64,000 bases of DNA, from the NCBI GenBank assembly GCA_951812525.1, contig OX638316.1, forward strand, positions 434,001 through 498,000, written 5' to 3'. The notes beneath the pieces are model-generated. The model saw only the letters and a program-made list of their open reading frames with translations, was not told the origin of the DNA and made no database searches. The position numbers and the translations under genes were made by a program. Below are positions 1-7,595 of the stretch, piece after piece (the stretch's first letter is position 1; each line of letters begins with the position of its first letter). This DNA comes from an uncultured Poribacteria bacterium. Lineage in GTDB: Bacteria; Poribacteria; WGA-4E; WGA-3G.

Positions 1-272
1 TGTCCATCGGCTTTCAGATATCCACGTTCCATATACAACGCCTCAACCGCATGTCTCGGCACCAAAAATTGGAAAACAAAAAGAGCGATAATGAAGAGCG
101 TATAAGTCTGCTTCCCGACATCTATTGTCCCTACTGTCCGACGATGTGCATAGAATTCAAATGTCGCTACAAAAAGGATAAACGCGAGCGCACATAAAAC
201 GATGAATTGAACACGTCGATATCTGCGGGAATTGGCATAGCAGCGAAGGTCTTTAAGGATAACGGCTAACAT
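1..272 (-). CDS. ABC-2-type transporter permease, N-terminal fragment
   Basis: Reading the minus strand from ATG at 272 gives an open frame of 90 codons that leaves the window at base 1, so only the N-terminus is seen. It starts MLAVILKDLRCYANSRRYRR, a basic cytoplasmic stretch, followed by a membrane segment (about residues 23-41), a short loop, and a second hydrophobic stretch (about 58-70) ending with FLVPRHAVEAL. This start-and-first-loop layout is typical of ABC-2 permeases, where an ABC ATPase normally lies upstream or nearby. The remainder is outside the window, so the substrate cannot be named. Confidence 0.6.
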   Translation of the reverse strand, partial: MLAVILKDLRCYANSRRYRRVQFIVLCALAFILFVATFEFYAHRRTVGTIDVGKQTYTLFIIALFVFQFLVPRHAVEALYMERGYLKADG

Positions 273-326
273 GATTTTTATGCTGAATTATGAAAATAAA
301 TAGACCTCTCAACTTTCCAAGGGTTT

Positions 327-360
327 CCAATAACCAATTACCAATAGCCCACCACCAATG
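327..360. repeat. Heptanucleotide short tandem repeat, locus A
   Basis: Successive 7-mers CCAATAA, CCAATTA, CCAATAG, CCCACCA and CCAATG lie head to tail between the permease start and the promoter of the next gene. It is one of five intergenic loci of this kind in the window. Confidence 0.6.
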
Positions 361-369
361 TATTTTCCG

Positions 370-398
370 TTGACACATTTCAATAAAACTGCTATCTT
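370..398 (+). promoter_or_regulatory. Sigma70-type promoter of the Gfo/Idh/MocA gene
   Basis: TTGACA (370-375), 17-bp spacer, TATCTT (393-398). The nearest downstream gene starts at 471, giving a leader of about 65 nt that carries the AGGAGG-like ribosome site. Confidence 0.6.
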
Positions 399-470
399 CA
401 GTACCAGCAAAATACACGTGATACCATATCCCACAAGAGGCGAAAGGTTTTATAGGTCAGGAGGTTTTCT

Positions 471-1661
471 ATGTCCAAACTTAACCTCGCTTTGGTTGGC
501 GCAGGACGACGTGGCACAGGTGCCCATCTACCGGTTATTGCGAAACTCAAAGATGTCTACAATCTCGTTGCAATCTGCGACATAGACGAAGCAGTCGCAA
601 CGCGCTACGCCAAAGAATACGGCGCAACGCCATACACCAACGTTCGAGATCTCGTTGCGCACGAAAAACTTGACGTTGTTGATATTACCGCCCCGGCTCC
701 TGCACATCACGCAATCAGTTGCTTCATGGCAGATGAGGGTGTTCACATTCTCTGCGAAACGCCCATAGCCCTTACGCGCCCCACAACCGATCTGATGATT
801 GAACACGCCAGAGCCAATAACGTCAAACTTGAGATAGCTGAAAACTACTACCGCGTGCCACGCGAACGGTTCTTGTCAAAGGTTATCGAAGCAGATATTA
901 TCGGAGAAGTGGCCCGTATTTACCGTATCTTTCACGAGGGCGGTCATCACGGAATGAGTATGCTCCGTCTCCGTGCTGGTGGTGAACCGAAATCTGTGCT
1001 CGGCATCACACAGACGACCCCTGTAATTCCTATTATTGACCGGATGAAACGACATCACACCACCGACAAGTGGAGTCTCGGTTTCATCGAATTCGACAAC
1101 AACGCAACCGCTATCATGGTATACTCCAACGTTATCCACGCCCGTTCCTTGGGACGCGGACAGACAGGCATCTCGCAGATTGATGGTAGCAAAGGCACCA
1201 TCGTCGGTGAAGACATCTACGTTACACCCGCAGATGAACTGGAATCTGGTGCACAAGGCATTGCCTACCGTTCCAAGTCCACCATCATTGATGTCGATGG
1301 CGTTGACGTAATCGAGACGATTGAACTGGAACTTCCAGACCAAATCGTTACGTGGGAAAATCCGTTGAAGAACTATCCAATCTCCGAGAGGCAGATTGCG
1401 GTCGCCGATGAACTTCTCAGCATTGCTACGGCTGTTCTTAATGATGCAGAACCTGAATACGGTGCAGCACGCGCCAGACAAGACCAAGAAATGTACGTCG
1501 CGATGAATGAATCCGGCAATCGTAGTCGAGAAACGGTCACATTCCCTTTAACTGCGTTGACAGCGATGGAACAAGACTTCCACGACAACTACCAGCAACA
1601 GTATGGACATCCAATCGAAGACATTGAAGCGGGGATTGATACATTTTTTGCACGTACTTGA
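471..1661 (+). CDS. Gfo/Idh/MocA-family oxidoreductase with altered EKP motif
   Basis: 396 residues. The N-terminal Rossmann fold is seen as LALVGAGRRGTGAHLP (6-21), followed by a C-terminal beta-sheet substrate domain, the usual layout of NAD(P)-dependent sugar or cyclitol dehydrogenases. A strong GGAGG precedes the ATG. The signature EKP, whose lysine is normally catalytic, reads CETP at residues 95-98, so Lys is replaced by Thr. A single-base error could not cause this (codon ACG). The protein may still bind nucleotide and sugar but its dehydrogenase activity is doubtful. It is monocistronic: its own promoter lies at 370 and a terminator at 1749. Confidence 0.85.
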   Translation: MSKLNLALVGAGRRGTGAHLPVIAKLKDVYNLVAICDIDEAVATRYAKEYGATPYTNVRDLVAHEKLDVVDITAPAPAHHAISCFMADEGVHILCETPIALTRPTTDLMIEHARANNVKLEIAENYYRVPRERFLSKVIEADIIGEVARIYRIFHEGGHHGMSMLRLRAGGEPKSVLGITQTTPVIPIIDRMKRHHTTDKWSLGFIEFDNNATAIMVYSNVIHARSLGRGQTGISQIDGSKGTIVGEDIYVTPADELESGAQGIAYRSKSTIIDVDGVDVIETIELELPDQIVTWENPLKNYPISERQIAVADELLSIATAVLNDAEPEYGAARARQDQEMYVAMNESGNRSRETVTFPLTALTAMEQDFHDNYQQQYGHPIEDIEAGIDTFFART

Positions 1662-1725
1662 CATCATAGCATATTCGGTGAAAGAACTCAAACGTTTTCA
1701 CTAAGCATCTGGCTCCCATTCAGTA

Positions 1726-1747
1726 GGCGAGGTATCCTAACCTCGCC
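1726..1747. repeat. Extragenic palindrome GGCGAGGT/ACCTCGCC, copy 1
   Basis: Perfect 8-bp stem GGCGAGGT (1726-1733) and ACCTCGCC (1740-1747) with a 6-nt loop, preceded by GTA. A near-identical palindrome occurs at 44193-44217, so this is a dispersed REP-like element. Confidence 0.55.
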
Positions 1748-1748
1748 G

Positions 1749-1770
1749 AGGTTTCCGCTTGAAACCTTTT
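1749..1770 (+). terminator. Rho-independent terminator after the Gfo/Idh gene
   Basis: Stem AGGTTTC (1749-1755), loop CGCTT, stem GAAACCT (1761-1767), then TTT. It sits directly after the extragenic palindrome and about 90 nt past the stop codon. Confidence 0.5.
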
Positions 1771-1849
1771 CGTTGTAGAGCGATTTCGGCATCGTGATTT
1801 TTTAACCAAACGGTTTAAAAGTCAAAAAACTGAGTAACCCTATTTTCAC

Positions 1850-1878
1850 TTGACCTATGTTAATATAAATAGTATAAT
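1850..1878 (+). promoter_or_regulatory. Strong sigma70-type promoter with no obvious gene
   Basis: TTGACC (1850-1855), exactly 17 bp, then perfect TATAAT (1873-1878) in an AT-rich setting. No convincing coding frame follows until tatA, which has its own promoter at 2733, so the transcript could be non-coding. Confidence 0.5.
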
Positions 1879-1973
1879 ATATTATAGTGTAACATTTTTA
1901 ACGAGAATTTCCGTGAAACCGATAAGAACACAAAGAACTTGGAATCAAGAAAGATATTACACGTTCCCTCAAA

Positions 1974-1994
1974 AATTTTTCGCAACGAAAAATT
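1974..1994. repeat. 9-bp inverted repeat in gene-free region
   Basis: AATTTTTCG (1974-1982), loop CAA, CGAAAAATT (1986-1994). It lies about 90 nt downstream of the 1850 promoter and would form a small hairpin in that RNA. Confidence 0.4.
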
Positions 1995-2059
1995 AACGTA
2001 AAAAACGACCCTAAACCTATACAGCGACTGGGTTTACAACTCAAATCAAAAAGTTACCC

Positions 2060-2083
2060 AAAAGTTACCAAATGGTAACTTTT
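2060..2083. repeat. Near-perfect palindrome AAAAGTTACC/GGTAACTTTT
   Basis: AAAAGTTACC (2060-2069) and GGTAACTTTT (2074-2083) around AAAT. A further direct copy of AAGTTACC lies just upstream (2051-2058). It could be an operator-like dyad or, with its T-rich 3' end, a terminator for the RNA starting near 1885. Confidence 0.45.
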
Positions 2084-2236
2084 TCAGACGACATCACAAC
2101 ACATCTTTGCCAAGACGTAGGTTGCGTTGAGCGATATACAAAATATAGAAGTATGTCAAAGATTTCCTACATCTCAACGGTTCTATTTGTCAAACCAACA
2201 TTGCGAAACTCAACATAACATACAAATCCCTACTAC

Positions 2237-2340
2237 TTTCCGTATACCTTTCCCCTACTTTCCCCTACTTTCCCTACCCCTTTCTGTATACCTTTCTGAA
2301 CCCTTTTCTGTATACTTTTCTGAACGCCTTTCTGAACCCC
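2237..2340. repeat. Tandem 12-bp (10/12-bp) iteron-like repeat
   Basis: Nine consecutive units each begin TTTC: TTTCCGTATACC, two TTTCCCCTAC, TTTCCCTACCCC, TTTCTGTATACC, TTTCTGAACCCT, TTTCTGTATACT, TTTCTGAACGCC, TTTCTGAACCCC. Two unit classes alternate (GTATAC and GAACCC). The array lies in a gene-free stretch. An open frame at 2127-2486 crosses it but is probably not coding. Confidence 0.7.
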
Positions 2341-2644
2341 AACGGCTACCTATAGCCGACCCAACAAAACATACCGACACCTATGAAACTTTCATAGCAG
2401 CCTTGCAACTCACCTGCTCCCAGACTCGCCTTAAACCCAGACACCACCTACATTCATATCCACTTCCAAAATCAACCATATTTTAGCCTTTACTATGAAA
2501 ACTGTGAAATAAGTCTTACCATCTCCTGATTTCAGGACTGAAAACTATCAACGAAGAGGACTTAACATCGGCGTTATTTGTGGAATCTATGTCATCGGCG
2601 ATTTGCGGTGTACTCGACTAAATGCGACGTGCATTCAGACTAAT

Positions 2645-2696
2645 ACCTAACCACCAACTGCTAATCGACAATCGACAACTGCCGAAAACCGACAAC
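2645..2696. repeat. Heptanucleotide short tandem repeat, locus B
   Basis: Units CACCAAC, TGCTAAT, CGACAAT, CGACAAC, TGCCGAA run from 2652, followed by a related AACCGACAAC. It is part of the dispersed family described for 327-360. Confidence 0.6.
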
Positions 2697-2732
2697 CCTA
2701 AACTAAATGACCCTAAACCCACGAAAAATTAC

Positions 2733-2761
2733 TTGCGAATAAGTGGGTTTAATGATATACT
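2733..2761 (+). promoter_or_regulatory. Sigma70-type promoter for tatA-tatC
   Basis: TTGCGA (2733-2738), 17 bp, TATACT (2756-2761), about 45 nt before the tatA start. AAAGGAGG is present just upstream of that ATG. Confidence 0.6.
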
Positions 2762-2811
2762 AGTAGATTAGTAACGGACTGCCATATCTCATCAAAGGAG
2801 GAACGAAGAAC

Positions 2812-3024
2812 ATGGGAATAGGCGGAATGGAAATCTTTGTCATCCTTGTAGTAGCACTCGTCATTTTCGGACCCAAGAAGCTCCCTGAAATGGGACGTTC
2901 GCTCGGAAAAGCTATCCGAGAATTTAAGAGTGCCGGAAGCGAACTCCAAGATGAACTGACAAAAACGGCAAATGAAATTGATAAGGACCTAGACCAAAAT
3001 ATCAAACCTCCAAAATCGTCCTAA
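2812..3024 (+). CDS. tatA: Twin-arginine translocase subunit TatA/E
   Basis: 70 residues, the usual TatA size. A short N-terminal membrane helix (about 6-20) is followed by the FGPKKLPEMGRSLGKAIREFK hinge and amphipathic helix, then a charged, disordered tail. TatA oligomers form the protein-conducting element for folded Tat substrates in the inner membrane. No separate tatB is seen; as in many non-proteobacteria a single TatA-type subunit may serve both roles. tatC follows after 27 bp. A likely client in this window is the SRRNFLKG-bearing iron-sulfur subunit at 24820. Confidence 0.93.
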   Translation: MGIGGMEIFVILVVALVIFGPKKLPEMGRSLGKAIREFKSAGSELQDELTKTANEIDKDLDQNIKPPKSS

Positions 3025-3051
3025 TCTCTCATTTCGCGAGCCATACGCACT

Positions 3052-3873
3052 ATGGAATCTAACGATGTTGCAATGACCTTCTGGGAGCATCTTGAGGAAC
3101 TCCGAAGGCGAATTATCATCTCTGCTATCGCAATAGCCGTCTTTACGGTGCTGAGTTTATCCTTCAGCAAACCTATTGAGCGGGTAATTAAGTTTCCTTT
3201 AGAAACCTCCATGAACGCCCTGATAGCAAATGCTATTGACGCCGCACCGGGTTCCGAAGGCTCAACACTCGGATTTTTTGCCCTTGCTCTGCGCGCTGGG
3301 AATTCCAACGTCAACGCGACACTCATGAAAGTCGGTCCCTTGGAAGGTATCATGGCATACCTAAAACTGGGAATAACCACCGGCATTTTGCTGGCGCTGC
3401 CGTTAATTATCTACCATATCTGGGCGTTCGTCTTTCCAGCGTTAAATCGAGAAGAACAGCGGTTCGCTGTCCCTCTCTTTTTAATCATTGTCACATTTTT
3501 CGTCCTCGGCGCTACTTTCGCCTACTTTATTGTCACGCCCGTAGTTCTACAATTCTCCGCACAACTGCTTCCAGAACTACCCAACATCTGGGATCTGGAA
3601 AAATATATTAACTTCGTAACACGGTTAATCTTAGGATTCGGTATCGCTTTCGAGCTGCCGATCGTAATGGCGTTTCTGTCCTACATCGGAGTGATTGACG
3701 CGCGGGGATTCCGTGAAAAGCAGAACTATGCGCTGCTCGGTATTTGTATCATGTCAGCCCTGTTGACCCCCGCAGACCCAGGTTCAATGCTGCTTATGGC
3801 TATACCGCTCTTTGTTTTGTATCAACTCGGTATCTTCTTCGCTTATCTCGTCGAAAAGGAGTCAGAAATATAA
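3052..3873 (+). CDS. tatC: Twin-arginine translocase subunit TatC
   Basis: 273 residues, slightly longer than the common 240-260. It opens with the conserved MTFWEHLEELRRRI cytoplasmic motif (residues 8-21) that contributes to twin-arginine signal recognition, and has about six membrane helices through to the FFAYLVEKE end. The first periplasmic loop is long (about residues 45-95). TatC is the signal-peptide receptor of the translocase. It lies 27 bp after tatA and its stop overlaps the next start (TAATG), so the three genes are probably translated from one mRNA. Confidence 0.93.
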   Translation: MESNDVAMTFWEHLEELRRRIIISAIAIAVFTVLSLSFSKPIERVIKFPLETSMNALIANAIDAAPGSEGSTLGFFALALRAGNSNVNATLMKVGPLEGIMAYLKLGITTGILLALPLIIYHIWAFVFPALNREEQRFAVPLFLIIVTFFVLGATFAYFIVTPVVLQFSAQLLPELPNIWDLEKYINFVTRLILGFGIAFELPIVMAFLSYIGVIDARGFREKQNYALLGICIMSALLTPADPGSMLLMAIPLFVLYQLGIFFAYLVEKESEI

Positions 3874-4646
3874 TGTCTAACGAGTCTTTGCAGCAACAAC
3901 TCTCCTTGCTGCACCAATTGCAAGAACGCGACATAGAACTATTATCAATCCATCAAAAACTTCAAACCTTTCCACACCAGATTGCGGACCTAAAGGCAGG
4001 TGTCGTACAATCTGAAGAAGACATGGCAGCGAAGTCGGCGGAACTCGCCGAGACAGAGAAGGCACAGCGCGCTAAAAGTGCCAACGTTGAAATGAACGCC
4101 GTACAACGCGAAAAATATCGAAACGAACAGCGAATTGTTACATCCAATGAAGCCTATAGTGCTTTAGAACGGCAGATTGAATTTCTTGACAAAGAAGACG
4201 AAGAAGCGGAAGATACTATCTTAGTTCTTATGGAGGAGAGTGATCGGCTGAAGGAAGAATTGGCAGCATTAGAAGTCGAGGTGAACCGGGAAAAGGAAAA
4301 AACTGCTACTGAAACCGAACAGCTTCAACAAGCAATACGTGCCTTAGAAACCGAAAGTGCCGAAAAATTGGACGAGCGGAAGGCGTTTCTTCCGAAAATT
4401 AACAAGCCACTCAGGGACGAATACCATCGGTGGATGAAATCACGACTTACAAGTAAATCTGGCGCAGCACGGGCGCAAACAGGTTTTGTCGCATTAGGTA
4501 AAAACGGCATCTGTAGCAGCTGCCGTATCGCTATTCAACCGCAGACACTCAAAGAAGCACAAAAGTATGAGAAGCAAGTTTACTGTTCAAGTTGTAAGCG
4601 ATTACTTTACGTCGAACCCGCCACACCCGATACCCCGTTTCCATAA
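3873..4646 (+). CDS. Coiled-coil zinc-ribbon protein (C4-type, DUF164-like)
   Basis: 257 residues from the ATG overlapping the tatC stop; an AAAGGAG site at 3855 supports this rather than a longer frame inside tatC. Residues about 1-190 are an E/K/Q-rich long antiparallel coiled coil. The C-terminus holds a zinc ribbon with Cys214, Cys217, Cys238 and Cys241 (CSSC...CSSC). This architecture matches the widespread zf-RING_7/DUF164 proteins, whose precise function is not settled; nucleic-acid or chaperone-like roles have been proposed. Translational coupling to tatC is the main contextual clue. Confidence 0.85.
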   Translation: MSNESLQQQLSLLHQLQERDIELLSIHQKLQTFPHQIADLKAGVVQSEEDMAAKSAELAETEKAQRAKSANVEMNAVQREKYRNEQRIVTSNEAYSALERQIEFLDKEDEEAEDTILVLMEESDRLKEELAALEVEVNREKEKTATETEQLQQAIRALETESAEKLDERKAFLPKINKPLRDEYHRWMKSRLTSKSGAARAQTGFVALGKNGICSSCRIAIQPQTLKEAQKYEKQVYCSSCKRLLYVEPATPDTPFP

Positions 4647-4724
4647 AAAAGAGATATACTTTCATAGTAAATTTTACAATCGTAACCAGGAGTTAGAGAA
4701 GTTTCCATCAGCAAGGGACCAGAG

Positions 4725-5873
4725 ATGAGCCAAAGACACCTACAATTTCAAGATCGGGTGAATTTAGGCAGTTACTATACACCCCCTGAAATTGTGAATC
4801 TCGCATGGCAGATGATAAATCCGCATCTCGATTCACGGACGACTATCATTGATACTGCGTGTGGATACGGCGATTTTCTGAAAAATCATCAACAATCAAT
4901 CGGTTATGATATAGACGAAACTGCCATCTCGATCGCTAAAACGAATAACAATAAAGCTCAGTTTTTTCAAGGGAATGCTTTACATAACGTTTCCAGAGGA
5001 AAATTTGGCATCCCACCACAGTCTAAATTGATAGTCGTTGGCAACCCACCTTATAACGACAAAACTTCTCTAATTCGCCGAAAAATAAAGTCTGAGTCAT
5101 TTGATATCGACGAAGATCTTACGAGTCGAGATCTCGGTATATCGTTTCTTCGCTCCTACGACAAACTTCAAGCTGATCTGGTTTGCGTTTTACACCCGCT
5201 TTCATACCTAATTAAGCCGACTAATTTCAAGTCGTTAAAGGGGTTTGCTGCCAATTATAAATTGGTAACCGGGCAACTCATCAGTAGTTCAACATTCAAA
5301 GAATCCGCAAAACTGACACCCTTCCCGATTGTTATTGCCCTTTACCAGCGAGATTGCAGAGGTATGGAATATGATTTTATTCGCGCTTTCCGTTTTGATG
5401 TCCATGGAGGAGACTGTTTTTGTCTCAGCGATTTTGATTACATCACAAGTTACATCAACAAGTACCCCAGTAAGAACAGCAAACCAATAGAGAACTCTCT
5501 ATTTTTCTGGACAATGAGAGATATTAACGCATTAAAAAGGAACAAAACCTTCGTCGAAAGAAGCAGCGACAATACAATAAGAATTGACAAGCAGAAACTT
5601 GACTATTACGCTTATGTAGACGTTTTCAAAAGAAACCTATATCGACTCCCCTTCTATTTTGGCAATTGTGACGTTATGATAGACAACAATCTATTCCAGC
5701 AGTTCAAAGATTATTTTATTAGCAGTGCCATTCAGCACCACCCTTCCCTAAAAGACCACTTCCAGATAAAGCTTCTTGAAAAGGAACAGATAGAAATAGG
5801 AATTGATAGATATTTCAAATTGCTATTGGGCAAACATCATTCAGTGCTTCCAGCTTTCGATAATTCACTATAG
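4725..5873 (+). CDS. Orphan N6-adenine DNA methyltransferase (NPPY type)
   Basis: 382 residues. The N-terminus has the TaqI/Eco57I-like opening GSYYTPPEIVNLAW, the SAM-binding motif I region DTACGYGDFL (about 46-55) and the catalytic motif IV NPPYND near residue 107. A C-terminal part without a recognised motif presumably recognises the target. No endonuclease or specificity gene adjoins it: a zinc-ribbon gene lies upstream and a cupin downstream. It therefore looks like a solitary methylase with a regulatory role, or a relic of a restriction-modification system. A different NPPW methylase is at 47645. Confidence 0.75.
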   Translation: MSQRHLQFQDRVNLGSYYTPPEIVNLAWQMINPHLDSRTTIIDTACGYGDFLKNHQQSIGYDIDETAISIAKTNNNKAQFFQGNALHNVSRGKFGIPPQSKLIVVGNPPYNDKTSLIRRKIKSESFDIDEDLTSRDLGISFLRSYDKLQADLVCVLHPLSYLIKPTNFKSLKGFAANYKLVTGQLISSSTFKESAKLTPFPIVIALYQRDCRGMEYDFIRAFRFDVHGGDCFCLSDFDYITSYINKYPSKNSKPIENSLFFWTMRDINALKRNKTFVERSSDNTIRIDKQKLDYYAYVDVFKRNLYRLPFYFGNCDVMIDNNLFQQFKDYFISSAIQHHPSLKDHFQIKLLEKEQIEIGIDRYFKLLLGKHHSVLPAFDNSL

Positions 5874-5893
5874 ATAGGAGATATTCATAAACG

Positions 5894-6220
5894 ATGCCTT
5901 TTTTTGTAATCGAGGAACAACCACAGAAACAGATTTTTGACAGTGCTAAGATTCGGACGCTTCACGGCGAAAAAATAATGATGTCCTTTGTCGATCTGGA
6001 GCCGAATAGTGTTGTCGCTGAACATAGTCACCCCCACGAGCAGATGGGAATGGTCCTGGAAGGAACGTTTGAATTAACCATCGACGGAGACACCCGGCTA
6101 CTGAAAAAAGGCGATGCCTACCTTATCCCTTCCAACGTCAAACACAGTGCGAGAGCCTTCGACGAACCAGCCGTTGCCCTCGACATCTTCAGTCCACCGC
6201 GAGAAGACTATAAGCAATGA
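5894..6220 (+). CDS. Single-domain cupin protein
   Basis: 108 residues. The two cupin motifs are clear: HSHPHEQMGMVLEGTFEL (about 41-58) with the metal-binding His, His and Glu, and GDAYLIPSNVKHSARA (about 73-88) with the final His. Small cupins of this type bind a divalent metal; substrates vary and cannot be read from sequence. Its stop overlaps the pgeF start by 4 bp (ATGA), so both are probably co-translated. Confidence 0.85.
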   Translation: MPFFVIEEQPQKQIFDSAKIRTLHGEKIMMSFVDLEPNSVVAEHSHPHEQMGMVLEGTFELTIDGDTRLLKKGDAYLIPSNVKHSARAFDEPAVALDIFSPPREDYKQ

Positions 6221-6972
6221 AGACATATCATACGATTCAGGAACTCGAAGCAACCGGCATCGTCGCCGCAGGCATCACCTCCCGCCGCGGAGGGGTCAGT
6301 CGTGCGCCGTACACGTCCTTGAATCTTGCTGAACATGTCGGTGATGATGCAGACGCAGTTGCAACCAACAGAGAAATTTTCTTTCAACAAAGCGGATTAA
6401 CAGACCTGTATTATTGTCAGCAAATCCACAGTGATCGCGTCATTGATGCTGACTGTACAGCGAACGAAACACTCAAACAACACCCAGAAGCGGATGCGCT
6501 CATCTCCACTCAGCGCGGGGTTCCGTTAGGCATATTCACAGCGGATTGTGTCCCTATTTTCATCTTAGACATTGCAACACCTGCAATCGGCATCGCGCAC
6601 GCCGGGTGGCGAGGCACCCTTGCCCGAATCGCCGTAAATACGTTAGCGCGAATGCAAAACCGCTTCGGTACGCTTGTCACAAACTGCCAAATTCATTTAG
6701 GTCCCTCTATCCAAAAATGTTGCTATACCGTTAGCACAGAACTGCTTGAGCAATTTACGGGACACTTCGGCAGCACTGTCCGCGACGGCACAAACCTGAG
6801 CCTGCAAACAGCAAACGTCAATCAACTGATTGAAATAGGATTACCAGTCGCCTCAATTTCGGTATCTCCATTCTGCACCGCCTGTCGTACAGATCTTTTC
6901 TATTCACACCGAGCTGAATCAGGACGCACAGGTAGAATGCTCTCATTCATCCAACTCAATACAAAAAACTAG
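6217..6972 (+). CDS. pgeF: Peptidoglycan editing factor / purine nucleoside phosphorylase (YfiH/YlmD family)
   Basis: 251 residues, full length for the laccase-domain (DUF152) family. Zinc-site motifs are visible: QIHSDRV (about 69), FTADCVPIF (about 107) and HAGWRGTL (about 128), plus a late ACRTD motif. Family members act as purine nucleoside phosphorylases/adenosine deaminases, and E. coli YfiH as a peptidoglycan muropeptide editing enzyme. It overlaps the cupin gene by 4 bp. It begins the pgeF-yggS-proC-yggT-ileS-like-lspA block that parallels ylmD-ylmE-ylmG-ileS in Gram-positives. Confidence 0.88.
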   Translation: MKTYHTIQELEATGIVAAGITSRRGGVSRAPYTSLNLAEHVGDDADAVATNREIFFQQSGLTDLYYCQQIHSDRVIDADCTANETLKQHPEADALISTQRGVPLGIFTADCVPIFILDIATPAIGIAHAGWRGTLARIAVNTLARMQNRFGTLVTNCQIHLGPSIQKCCYTVSTELLEQFTGHFGSTVRDGTNLSLQTANVNQLIEIGLPVASISVSPFCTACRTDLFYSHRAESGRTGRMLSFIQLNTKN

Positions 6973-7014
6973 AAACTCTTCAATATTATCTTACCCTCGG
7001 TGCCAACGAAAAAT

Positions 7015-7043
7015 TTGCATTCTGTATAAAAATATAGTATCAT
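7015..7043 (+). promoter_or_regulatory. Sigma70-type promoter upstream of the 7224 gene
   Basis: TTGCAT (7015-7020), 17 bp, TATCAT (7038-7043). The next start is at 7224, so the transcript would have an unusually long leader of about 175 nt. Confidence 0.5.
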
Positions 7044-7176
7044 TAATATAAATATAGAGATACCACGGCACGGAGGGAAAGCGTTCCAGTACCATCTGCA
7101 GACGTAACTTAACGCCGATTTAGAACGTTATTTTTTTTATTATATACGCTAACGTGTTAGGCACAATAACCTCTTA

Positions 7177-7199
7177 AAATTGCTGTTCGACAGCAATTT
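7177..7199 (+). other. 10-bp hairpin in the leader of the 7224 gene
   Basis: AAATTGCTGT (7177-7186), loop TCG, ACAGCAATTT (7190-7199). It ends 14 nt before the AAGGAAAG ribosome site. There is no T-run, so it is more likely a leader structure than a terminator. Confidence 0.4.
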
Positions 7200-7223
7200 G
7201 GCATATACCGAAGGAAAGCGAAA

Positions 7224-7526
7224 ATGCGCGCCCTCTTTACGGCGTTATCAATCGTTATAGGTATCATCGGGTTCGTTTTTATTATACTGGGGGGTTATTA
7301 CCCCCGCAAATATCAAGCGGTCTTGTCCGAAAATGTCAGCGCGGTCCAAGTCACACAGGTTTATACGGAGGCAACACACACTATAGCAGTAGGGGTCGGT
7401 ATTGTTGGCGTAGCTATTTTAGTTGCAGTTATAGGTATACTCTTTTACACAAATAAACCCTTAGATGAATACACGCATCCAGAAGATAATTCCGATACGC
7501 AATTGACAGACAATCCCGCAGCTTGA
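7224..7526 (+). CDS. Small membrane protein with two transmembrane segments
   Basis: 100 residues. Hydrophobic helices lie at about 5-25 and 53-75, with a short loop between and an acidic, polar C-terminus (DEYTHPEDNSDTQ). An AAGGAAAG site lies 6-7 nt before the ATG. No family is recognised. It sits inside the otherwise conserved pgeF-yggS block, has its own promoter at 7015, and has a hairpin-bearing leader. Confidence 0.65.
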   Translation: MRALFTALSIVIGIIGFVFIILGGYYPRKYQAVLSENVSAVQVTQVYTEATHTIAVGVGIVGVAILVAVIGILFYTNKPLDEYTHPEDNSDTQLTDNPAA

Positions 7527-7595
7527 CTCATCCCTTTAATCGAATCGACTCTGGAATCGAATCTCGACCTATAGCATCACGCGAGGGATACGCAA

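Noticed and set aside
2237-2340. CRISPR array at the 12-bp repeat
   Set aside because: Units are contiguous with no unique spacers; the array is a direct tandem repeat.
2127-2486. Open frame of 119 codons crossing the 12-bp repeat
   Set aside because: Its Pro/Ser/Leu/Phe composition comes from the repeat array, there is no ribosome site and it resembles no protein; it is more likely non-coding.
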